Assembly (NCBI GenBank): GCA_001936135.1
Contig: CP012809.1
Span: 1 to 64,000, forward strand
Direction: 5' to 3'
Source: Saccharomycopsis fibuligera x Saccharomycopsis cf. fibuligera
Taxonomy: Eukaryota > Ascomycota > Saccharomycetes > Ascoideales > Saccharomycopsidaceae
Length of the DNA stretch: 64,000 bases
Shown piece after piece: positions 42,164-51,164 of the stretch. The notes below the pieces were generated by a model. It saw only the letters and a program-made list of their open reading frames with translations, did not search any database and was not told where the DNA came from. Each line of letters starts with the position of its first letter. Position 1 is the stretch's first letter. The position numbers and the translations under genes are program-made.

Positions 42164-44662
42164 ATGTCTACCCCAGATGCCAAAGCCCAGACGGCGCGTC
42201 GCTCATCAAGAGCAAATAAAGGCAAAAACACAAGACTTGAAGAAGAGAGACGACTCGAAGAAGAGTTGGCCCAGTCAGCCAGGAAAAAGGCAAAGTTAGC
42301 TTTCAGTACAAGCAAACTTGAAGGAACTGCTGAGAACGATAGTAATAATAATAGTAATAACCAGAGCAATGTTACCAAAGTTTTTGAGGAAGTACGGTGC
42401 TTGGTTTGTGGAGCCATCGATTCCAACTACGATGAGGATAATGATACTCTTGGAACTATGATTGAATGCGAGTCTTGCTTGACATGGCAGCACGCTAAAT
42501 GCCTTCTTGGACACGCAAACAAGAAAAAAATTCCTTCTAGTTATAAGTGTGAAGTGTGCTCTCCGGAGCTGTATCCTAACATTCGTCACAAAATACCTGT
42601 AAATGAGTACTTTGATGCTTTACTGAAAAGTGGCGTAAGCACCAGAACAAATTGGCAAAATCGCATTTTTGACAAATCTGATCTTGCAGGCTCTGTGCAG
42701 TCATTCACACACGCCCAGCCTAAAGATTCGCAGAATAATGATGATGATCATAACAACACTAAGGGAAGTAATAATGATGTTGACGATGAAGATATTGAAG
42801 ATCAGAAAGATAAAGCAGACCTTAACGATGAAGAATATGAGGATGCAGAAACGAAAAGTTCAAAGCCAAGAAAGTCAAAGGCAAAGTCAACTGTCAAACC
42901 AAAGTCAAAATCGAAAGCAAAGGAGAAAGAAAAAAGTCCATCGCCTGAGACAAAAGTCAGAGATGTTATAGTAAAACAATTTCAGAAAGTATTTACAGAT
43001 TATTTAGTTCCAGAGTTGGAACCAAACTCCAAAAAGCCATCCAAACATCAAGACCATGATTCTAAAGAATGGGCCACTGATTTAGAGAAATTATTGTACA
43101 ATAATTTCAATGACGTTACCAATAAGAATGACCCTGGTGCCAAATATAGAGACAAATTCAGAAATTTATTTGCTGCACTCAGAGATAAGAAAAACACTGC
43201 TCTTAGAAAAAGACTAATTAATAAAGACTTAACACCCGAGGAGTTCATTAACTTGAAAAACGAAGAGCTCATTAATCCAGATTTGCAGAAATTTAGAGAA
43301 GATTCAATCAAACAAAAAATTGCAGAAAACACATTGAAACCAGTATCTCAGGTGCAAATTATCCAAAAGACGCACAAGGGTGAATTGGTTCTTGAAGAAG
43401 AAGTTAAAGACTATCATGATGATGGCTTACTTTCATTCAGTGACATGCCTAAAGTCAGTAATGACATTTCAAACAATGATAATAAGAAGGCAAACCCGAC
43501 AGAAGAAAATGGCGACACTAATGATAAAAATAATAAGGATGAAACAAAGAAAGAAGAGAATGAAGCTTTTACTGTTGGTTTGGATACTGAAAAGGACTCA
43601 ACACCATCCTCAATTGACGCCCAATCAAAGGAAGATTCATTAGGAGGCAATACACACAACATGACCTTTTCATATAATGATGAAGTCAATGACAAGATGG
43701 TTGACGTTAGCGATGATGGTCTTTCTGATATCATTGGCACTGATGATGAATATGATCCAACTCAACAGCCAGGCATGAAACACGAAGAACATTCAAATGA
43801 TACCAAAGAGATCAACAATGGCAGTTTTAACGGCAAAATTCCTGAAATTGCTTGGAAAGGAACTATCCATTATGCCGAAACTCCAACGTTACTGGCCAAC
43901 ATGGTTTTCCTGGGTAATTCTGATACGGAGGATAGTGCAACTGCTTCCAATGATACTGCATTTACTTTGTTTGAACCATACAAACCAGTTCAGATTGCAG
44001 GAAGGTTAGATAAATGGAAAGCGGAAAAATATTTGATTCAAGTTGCAAAAACCAGAAATTTAATCATTACTGAAATAAAGCCTGGTGACGGCGAGCCTGA
44101 AAATGTTGAAAAAGATACTAAAAGCCCATTTAATCGATTATTCACATATTTCAAATCTAAGCTACGATACGGAGTCATCAACTTGGAGACACCATCAGAT
44201 ATTGTAAAAGATGCTTATTTGATCCCGTTAGACACCAAAATAAAAGAAGATCTTCCTGAATTTTTGCAGACAATGGAAAATTTCCGCTATGATTATTCTG
44301 GACTGCCAAGATTATTTATGGTTTTTACAGTGAAAAAACGACATATGGCAGATCGAGGTTTAGTGAACGAAAACAAACTGTTGTTAAGCCGGCCACACTT
44401 TGCAAACGGTAACATTAACAACAACAAAAATAACGATGACAGCAACCGCAGAAGTAGCACTTCTAGCCATAGTCGCGAAAATAAAAATAGCGGCAGCAGT
44501 GGTAGTGGCAACGAAGCTGGAAAGTTTTTGCAAACACTATTGACCTCATTAACGCCTGATCAAGTTAAAGTGTTAGAACAAGTTATTATGAATAATCCAC
44601 AAGCTAAACAGGATCCTCAACAATTAATGGAAGCTATTACAAAATATAATAGTACTTTGTGA
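42164..44662 (+). CDS. BYE1: Bye1-like transcription factor with PHD, TFIIS-like and SPOC domains
   Basis: 832 residues from the ATG at 42164; the frame opens slightly upstream, but MSTPDAK followed by RRSSRANKGK fits the family. The PHD finger lies at about 78-133 (CLVCG, CESC, WQHAKC, CEVC), the TFIIS central-like domain at about 264-390 and a SPOC-like domain at about 555-730, with long acidic/Asn-rich linkers. In S. cerevisiae Bye1 binds RNA polymerase II through the TFIIS-like domain and H3K4me3 through the PHD finger. At least five CTG codons occur in-frame (for example 43892 and 43910), more than in neighbouring genes. If the organism decodes CUG as Ser, those residues change. A nuclear role in Pol II elongation is expected. 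Confidence 0.9.
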   Translation: MSTPDAKAQTARRSSRANKGKNTRLEEERRLEEELAQSARKKAKLAFSTSKLEGTAENDSNNNSNNQSNVTKVFEEVRCLVCGAIDSNYDEDNDTLGTMIECESCLTWQHAKCLLGHANKKKIPSSYKCEVCSPELYPNIRHKIPVNEYFDALLKSGVSTRTNWQNRIFDKSDLAGSVQSFTHAQPKDSQNNDDDHNNTKGSNNDVDDEDIEDQKDKADLNDEEYEDAETKSSKPRKSKAKSTVKPKSKSKAKEKEKSPSPETKVRDVIVKQFQKVFTDYLVPELEPNSKKPSKHQDHDSKEWATDLEKLLYNNFNDVTNKNDPGAKYRDKFRNLFAALRDKKNTALRKRLINKDLTPEEFINLKNEELINPDLQKFREDSIKQKIAENTLKPVSQVQIIQKTHKGELVLEEEVKDYHDDGLLSFSDMPKVSNDISNNDNKKANPTEENGDTNDKNNKDETKKEENEAFTVGLDTEKDSTPSSIDAQSKEDSLGGNTHNMTFSYNDEVNDKMVDVSDDGLSDIIGTDDEYDPTQQPGMKHEEHSNDTKEINNGSFNGKIPEIAWKGTIHYAETPTLLANMVFLGNSDTEDSATASNDTAFTLFEPYKPVQIAGRLDKWKAEKYLIQVAKTRNLIITEIKPGDGEPENVEKDTKSPFNRLFTYFKSKLRYGVINLETPSDIVKDAYLIPLDTKIKEDLPEFLQTMENFRYDYSGLPRLFMVFTVKKRHMADRGLVNENKLLLSRPHFANGNINNNKNNDDSNRRSSTSSHSRENKNSGSSGSGNEAGKFLQTLLTSLTPDQVKVLEQVIMNNPQAKQDPQQLMEAITKYNSTL

Positions 44663-45390
44663 TTGTGATTGTTTGCTATGTTTTCTTATTTATTTGTTTT
44701 TCTACTTTTTTTTTGTATTTTGCCTTTTCTTTTCTTCTTTCCTTCTTAATTATGTATTGTATGATGTATATTACAACCTTTCTAACTTTCGTTAATCTTT
44801 TAATTAGAATTTAGAGTTTCTTTTTAGTTATTGAAGGAAGATCAACAAACGTATATTTGAAGAGTAGTGTTACTTTATATTGGAAGTTTTGAGGTATATA
44901 AGCATAGAAGAACATTGTTATTGCTATTGCTACTACTGCTGCTACTATTACTACTACTCCTAGTTGATGCGTCAGCATAGCCCATCAACATTATATCTCA
45001 AAAAATCTCTTGCTTTTGTACAATTTGCTGCTAGTGACCATCGAATTCCGACTACTATTCAGGAGGTTTTTTCTCTACCTGAGCAAGAACTACACTTAGA
45101 GTAACTTTAGTAAAAAGAGTATATAGATCCCACTTATGACGAATGGTATAGAACTCTAGAAGAAAAAGTCACATTCCAATATGTAATATCGCTACGCAGT
45201 TATTAAACGTTTTACAAATAGTCACCATGAAGAGAACAAAGAGAATAACGAAACAAGTATCCTGGCAGAACTCTGCCCCTCCTTCGTGATAAAATGACTT
45301 TGTTTTAACATAAAAAATGAGTATTTATTAAACCACAGATAATGAAGAATAAAACATAACAGTAATAAATTTAATTTCCATTAACCACGT
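44663..45390. other. Convergent intergenic region with trinucleotide repeats
   Basis: 3' region of BYE1 and RPL26. An imperfect TAC/TGC trinucleotide stretch lies at 44911-44962. A possible transposon-derived reading frame follows at 44967-45196 and is listed separately. Confidence 0.45.
44967..45196 (+). pseudogene. Possible Ty1/copia Pol remnant
   Basis: An ATG at 44967 opens a 45-codon frame ending at 45104. It contains AASDHRIPTTIQEVFSLPEQ. After a cluster of stops (45102-45118) the same frame continues with DPTYDEWYRTLEEK to a TAA at about 45196. The IP-T-xx-E-x-x-x-LPE-x-E pattern recalls the segment between integrase and reverse transcriptase in Ty1/copia polyproteins, but the match is short and from memory of the family pattern. 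No LTR was recognised nearby. It could equally be chance coding-like sequence. Confidence 0.2.
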
Positions 45391-46437
45391 TTAAGCATCA
45401 ACTTTACCACCTTTTCTTTGGATCAAGTCTTTACGGTCTTTGTCCAAGTGCAATTTGGAGATAACAACCTTAGATGGGTGAATGTTGATTGGGACAGAAG
45501 TACCGTTAGATTTTTCTTTGGTCAATTTTTCAACTTGAATAGCGAATTTCAATCTGTAAGAAGCGTTAACTTTACCTTCTTGACCTTTCTTAGAACCTCT
45601 GACAACAACAACATGGTCATTGCTTCTGATTGGCAAAGATTTGATACCGTATTGTTCTCTCAATTCTTTGGACAATGGAGCAGACAACAAGTGACGACGA
45701 GCAGAAGATGGGGCGTTGAAGTAAGCTTTTCTAGCTTTGCTTCTAGAGCTGGAAATGTCTATATATATAAGGGTTAGTAATTTGTTGCATGACATTTAGT
45801 TTATTTGGAAAGATGACTGAGCTAAAAGAAGCTGAATAGGAGAACAGATCACTTTGCTATGGGTCTCAACTGTGCAACCACAAACATTATTCAACGAAAT
45901 ATGATCAGCTATCAACTTTCTGCACAGTGGCTAGCTAACATGTGAGAAATTGATTATTGAACTTTACTTTAATATCATAGATCACAATTGTAAACTTCCT
46001 ATAGTTTCTCAGAAAAACTAAACATTATACAATCCAAGGTTAACAATTTGACTAATGTAGGCTGGTACTGTTTCTGAGAAATAGCTAATCTTCTAGTAAT
46101 ACGGTACAATTTCGGTAATTAACTTCATTCGGTTCATCCGCTAATTTACTTTGTGACGATTCATTTTATTGATTGTATTGAATCTCCAGCATCTTTTTCC
46201 TTTTTTGAAAAAACCAAACAAACGTTTTTAAGTATTTAATGACAATGATTATTGTTTGTTTGAACAGTCGTCTCGTTATGAAATTTGTGCTTTTTAAAAA
46301 ATATCTATCCAATTGATACTCATTATCCCAAAACTGGTCTGTTACTCCATCTCAAACTTCATTTTTAAGCAGTCATGGCTCTATTTCCAATGTATATTGC
46401 AATATTGTATAGACATACCTTGACTGACTTTGGCCAT
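45391..46437 (-). CDS. RPL26: 60S ribosomal protein L26 (uL24), one intron
   Basis: Exon 1 is 46419-46437 (MAKVSQ plus one base); exon 2 is 45391-45758. The 660-nt intron has donor GTATGT, branch TACTAAC at 45773-45779 and acceptor TAG. The joined product is 128 residues, close to the 127 of S. cerevisiae. It begins [20 protein letters not shown] and contains the uL24 KOW segment around [14 protein letters not shown]26 sits near the polypeptide exit tunnel and joins early 60S assembly. An early intron after the first few codons is typical of yeast ribosomal protein genes. I saw no C/D-type boxes suggesting an intronic snoRNA. Codon use is strongly biased, as expected for high expression. Confidence 0.95.
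45759..46418 (-). other. RPL26 intron
   Basis: 660 nt, donor GTATGT (46413-46418), branch TACTAAC (45773-45779) and acceptor TAG (45759-45761). It is the longest intron in the window. Confidence 0.9.
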
Positions 46438-47208
46438 TTTTGCTATTGTTGATTATTATGGGTTATGGTAATACTTCAGCAGATGGTGCAAGCTTTCCAA
46501 AACTAACAAATTTTTAAGAAATTCACTTTTTTCCTTTGGACGATTTCCCAGCAGCGAAAAAAAAAAAAAAAAAAAATTCGCACCAAACAGAGCGGCAGCA
46601 GCGACAGCCATACTGGGAGGACAGTCAAAGAGAGAAACAGCGGCAGAGGCAGAGACAGTAACAGAGAGAAGCGGTGGAACAGTAGCTGAATATTACGTAA
46701 GTAATGACAAACGACAGGAAAAAGACAAAAACTGAAACAGGCTTTTTGCAGTCACAGTACTAAAGAAAAACAAGCCCTCGTTTGTATCAGCTGATAGTCA
46801 GATGATCCGTATCCTAGGAGTGCTTTACGTAATTATGCAAAACAGTTGCACGTCAACTAGTAACGATGCATATACATGCATCAAGCGTCTTCTTTACTTT
46901 TTCAACATCAATCGATACATCAATCGATACATCAATCCAATTTATTTGCCTTTTATTCAAAGCATACCACTCTGCGTAATTTTAGATAACTTTATTTTTA
47001 TAAATAATAGATTCTACTCTTCTTTCTCAGACGGCTTGCAAATCCAAAAATTGTAATTTCTAACTATCTTCAAATCTGCAATCCAAAAATACTATAAAAA
47101 AACCAAACTGTTAATGATAATACACAATGTCTTGATGAGGATATGCAAATCATTACTATGACAAAAAGCATCTACACAACCTAAATGCTACCAATAAATG
47201 TAAGAAAG

Positions 47209-47243
<35 letters not shown>

Positions 47244-47443
47244 AAAAAAACCGAAGCAAAATACCAGGAAGAATAATGACACGAAAAGAATGAAACAGAA
47301 ACTAGTAAAGAAAAAATTTTGAATTGAATATATGGCCGAAAATGCTTAACGTGATGCAGATTTGATTTTTTCGTTAATTTTTATAATTATTTTTTTTTTG
47401 TTTTATTTTAAATAACTTTCTTCATATACATAAAGCAATATAT
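46438..47443. promoter_or_regulatory. RPL26 upstream region and 3' region of the eIF2A gene
   Basis: Contains A-runs near 46557-46576 (just upstream of RPL26) and a run of about 30 A at 47209-47241. An 84-codon frame at 46802-47056 is unsupported. No TCACGTG site was seen here, unlike the RPL10 promoter. Confidence 0.45.
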
Positions 47444-49621
47444 CTACTCTTCTTCTTTCCAACCCAAAGTTTGAAGCTCTCCTCTAACTTTATCCTCAGT
47501 TTTGATTTTGAGAACTTGAGTATCTTCCAAACTTTCACCGTTAGCTTGTTTCATCTTCAAACTTTCAATAGCTCTGAGCTTCTTCAACAAACTTCTAATT
47601 TTCTTTTCTTCTAAACTCACCACACCGCCAACCACAGCGCCGGTATTGGTTGCTGGGGCACTAGCAGCAGCGGCTGGAGCTGGAGTGGCATTTGGAGTAG
47701 CAGCTTTACTGCTTTGAGTAGAAGCTCCCTCAGCTGGAGAGCCCTCTTTCTCCTTCGCAGCTTTTCTAGCTTCCTTCTTTTTACGATTCTTTGCAGCTGC
47801 TTTAGATTCCTGCGGTGCAGGTGGTGCAGCACCAGGAACTGTCTTTGGTTTTGATGGAGGTCTATAAGCACCACCATTACCAACTCTTGACACCTCCTTT
47901 TCATACAAAGTTTGAGCAGATGCAGAACTGCTGGTGCTGTTGCTATTTCTGGCGTGTGGTGGTCTGTAAGCACCGGTTGATTTAGGCTTGTTGAGACTTG
48001 AGCTACTGCTGTTTGCGCTACCTTGAAGACTCAATTTTTTCAATTTATTAAGTTCATAATCCTTCACACTTTGATGCACAGCAATTTCCCCTTCAAGAGA
48101 TTTCAATGGTGGAAATATAGAAACCGGCTGAGGTCTCCAGTCCACAGCAAACAATTCTTTAAATTCGTTCAAATACACCAATTGACCAGAAGCATGCCAG
48201 ATCTTGATTCCATTATCAACTCTCAATCTTGGAGAAGTGGTAGCGGTCAAAAGGAATCTGCCATCGGGCGACCAGTGACAAACTGAAGTATTGGATGCTT
48301 CAAAAGTGGCAATCTTGTTGAATTTCTTGGTTCTGTCATAAATGTCAACCGTACCTTGCAAGTTACCAAACCCAGCCACTAAAACAAATTTAGCGTGTGG
48401 GGAGAAAAGTAACGTGTTTCTGGCACTCAATGGCAAAGAGTAGATGGTGTTACCTCTAGCATCGAAAAACGACGTTTGAGAAGGCATGTAACCATAAATA
48501 ACCCCAAATTCTCTAGAAGATGGAGACCAATTAATGTCATGGATTGGGCCTTCTTTGTCCAAGGTAATTCGAGAATTGTAAGCACCAGCAATTCCCAAAA
48601 GATATAAAGCGGTTTCACCATAGTATGATTTGTTTGAAGAATCCACATCGGTAGAGGCTAATGCTAAAAGCGCGGTACCCAAAGCATTCCATTTAAGAAC
48701 ACATCTTTCTGCTTTAAAGAAAGATTTAGAGCAAAGCGGCTGTTTGAAGCCATTGGCAGAGACATTGAAAACTCTAACAGAGGCAGGTTTGCCTGATTTT
48801 TCTGGAATAAAAACAGCCACTGCTGGGTTTTTACCTGGAGACATGGCATAAGTATTGATTCCATCGAGTACTAAAGAGTAAGAAGGCTTATCAAAGTTGA
48901 CAAGATCAGTGCCATTGATTTCGTAGAAACGGACCTGATTTGGATAAAGTTTGGCCAACACTTTTTCATCAGCAGTGAACAGGGGTTTCCAGCCACCTTG
49001 CACTTTAGCAGTAAATTCGGCAAATTTGTGGTTCTTTTTCACGTCATAAATCTTGACATTTTTGTTCCAAAGGGTATTATTGCTTCCATCTTCAGCAACA
49101 GTTCTTATTGGTCTTTCCCAAATGCACAAGTAGGACCCATTTGGGGAAAAGTGCAAGTCAAAAGCGCCTTTGATGTCCAAGTTAAGAACAACAGATCCAC
49201 TTTCAGCATTGACAACGGTGACAGAGTTTGGCTGAGTAAAAGCAAACAAAGATCCGTCAGATGAGTATATAGCTGCTCTGACCTCTTCAGTAGGAGGGGT
49301 GAACAGCGCCACCGCATTGTAGCCTGGGTTCCCTGAAACAAGCCCAACGGATTTTGGGGTTCTGTCTATAAAATAAAAGTTAGTAAATCATCATTTAAGT
49401 ATAAAGCTTGATTCAATTTCAGGGTTGACAATTTTCTGAGCGGCAAACACAACCACTCAGACTCAATCAACCTTAAAGATAATAGGATTAAAATTTTTAA
49501 GGTGTAGCAATATATTTGGTTGAAAATCATTGAACTAACAAACAACAAATCCCAGATCAGTCAACCAAGGGCAAAGGAAGCAATACATACAAAAAAATTG
49601 GGTAAGAGCTTCGCTGGCCAT
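47444..49621 (-). CDS. Eukaryotic translation initiation factor 2A (eIF2A), one intron
   Basis: Exon 1 (49591-49621) and exon 2 (47444-49365) encode 650 residues; S. cerevisiae eIF2A (YGR054W) is about the same size. The 225-nt intron has donor GTATGT, branch TACTAAC (49379-49385) and acceptor TAG. The joined start, MASEALTQFFYRTPKSVGL, matches the family far better than starting at the internal Met (49312). A beta-propeller covers about 20-430 (markers STDVDSSNKSYYGE, VYGYMPSQ and CHWSPDGRFLLTATTSPRLRVDNG), followed by YRPPHAR repeats, a Lys/Ala-rich linker and a C-terminal helical segment. eIF2A can bring initiator tRNA to ribosomes independently of GTP-eIF2 and affects IRES-type initiation. 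It diverges from FCF2. Confidence 0.93.
49366..49590 (-). other. Intron of the eIF2A gene
   Basis: 225 nt; GTATGT donor (49585-49590), TACTAAC branch (49379-49385), TAG acceptor 13 nt further on. Confidence 0.88.
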
Positions 49622-50095
49622 TTTATGAAGATATCAAAGAGTTCCAGTGATAGTCGAAACGTGTATCAATCTTTGTGTTTCGCGAAGTGGGTTTTGTGAG
49701 CGGGAAGAAGAGAGGCAGAGGAAGCTTTCTCTAACTTTTTGCAATACTTTGCGCGAATTCTTTTATTCTATTCACTTCTCTAGCTTCTCTTGAGTAGGAG
49801 TACCGGCAACAAGTGTGTGAAACCTAGCTGAAGAAGTAGGTGCTTTGGCAGTGATGCTTGAGTTCGCTGGCTGGTGAAGCAAAACGGAGCGAGAATCTTG
49901 GTTTTACTGGAGCGCGCTGCTTTTTTTCCTTTCAGCGCTCAACGCTCCAAAAAATGTCACGTGGATATATGGCGATGAGCAAAAAAAAACCGAATTAAAA
50001 AAAAAAAAAAAAAAAATTTGACTGAAGAGAAACAAAGAGATGGAGATGATAGAAGCTAGAATAGAAACAGTATAACACGACTCAGTACAATAACC
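49622..50095. promoter_or_regulatory. Divergent promoter eIF2A / FCF2 with TCACGTG and PAC-like sites
   Basis: TCACGTG lies at 49957-49963 (Cbf1-type E-box). GCGATGAGC, a PAC-like element of ribosome-biogenesis genes, lies at 49972-49980. An A-run passing into ATTTG (49999-50020) is RRPE-like. All lie within 140 bp upstream of FCF2, a ribosome-biogenesis gene, as expected for that regulon. Confidence 0.6.
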
Positions 50096-50710
50096 ATGGC
50101 AGATTTAGAAGACCTTTTCAGCCAGCTTAAAGAAGAAACTCAGCAGCAGCAGCAAATACTTTTGGAGGATAATGAGGCTAATAGCAATACCTCTCTTGTC
50201 AGAGATTCAAAGAAGTACAATGCCCTCAAGGAACACATCAATAAGTACGCAACAATAGAATCAAAGCCAAGTCAGAAGAATAGCAATAATATTTCACTAG
50301 TAACAGACATACCCGTTCAGGAAAAGAAGTCTAAAAGGGTGCGCGCTGAGGAAAGAGCTGCTACTTCTGGTGACAACTGGTTCAACATGCCAAAGGGCAA
50401 TGCAAACGATCCAAAGTACAAGAAGGATTTGATGATAATCCAACAAAGAGCAGTGCTCGATCCAAAAAGACATTACAAGAAGGACAAATGGAAAGTACCA
50501 AAATATTTCCAAGTGGGTACTGTGATAGAAGATAAGAGCGAATATTACAGTGCCAGATTGAAGAACAAAGAAAGAAAGCAGACATTGTTGCAAGAGGTGT
50601 TACACGACAAGGACAGTACCAAATACTTCAAAAAGAAGTACAGCGAAATACAGGACGCAAAAGCCAAAGTTGTTAAATACAAGTTCAAGAAGAAAGGAAG
50701 CAGACGTTGA
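50096..50710 (+). CDS. FCF2: Fcf2, pre-rRNA processing factor
   Basis: 204 residues. The N-terminal half is hydrophilic with a short Gln run. The C-terminal half (about 95-200) is the Fcf2 domain, marked by GDNWFNMPKG, then DLMIIQQRAVLDPKRHYKKD and KVPKYFQVGTVIEDKSEYYS, ending in a basic tail (KFKKKGSRR). Fcf2 is a nucleolar SSU-processome factor needed for early cleavages of the 35S pre-rRNA at sites A0-A2. Length is near that of S. cerevisiae Fcf2 (217). Upstream PAC- and RRPE-like motifs fit its role. Confidence 0.95.
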   Translation: MADLEDLFSQLKEETQQQQQILLEDNEANSNTSLVRDSKKYNALKEHINKYATIESKPSQKNSNNISLVTDIPVQEKKSKRVRAEERAATSGDNWFNMPKGNANDPKYKKDLMIIQQRAVLDPKRHYKKDKWKVPKYFQVGTVIEDKSEYYSARLKNKERKQTLLQEVLHDKDSTKYFKKKYSEIQDAKAKVVKYKFKKKGSRR

Positions 50711-51164
50711 GCAGCATTGGGCAGTTTACGTGTATGTTTCTTTGCTGCGTGTATTGGTTGGTGCGTGTTATTTGATATTTTGATTTTGCATTTTTAGGTT
50801 AGTTTTTTTTATCCATTTGCATCTAGAATAGTCTCTTCAGTTGGAAGACATTGGAGGACTTTATATTATAAACATCTCTGTTATATTGTTTGCGTTGATG
50901 TTGTTGTAGTGCAGCAGAATAGTGGTAGCATTGATGTAAAGTTATTTTGCGCTAAATATATGTCACGTGCATGCTTTATTCTTGTAAGTCTTAAAATGGC
51001 ATCAGTGACGATATCAAAGAGAAGACAGTGAAGTGCCCCACGGTCCACGACGCGAAAGGGACGAGCCATTGACAGGTCAAAACACATTATTAGCCAGAGA
51101 AGGTGGATAAAAGTATACGCACAGATTACAAGACACAAAAATCATTATAGGTCAGTATAAAAAA
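50711..51164. promoter_or_regulatory. SPT8 upstream region
   Basis: Holds the FCF2 3' end and the SPT8 promoter. TCACGTG at 50963-50969 is a Cbf1-type site about 195 bp upstream of SPT8. No other gene is seen. Confidence 0.45.
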
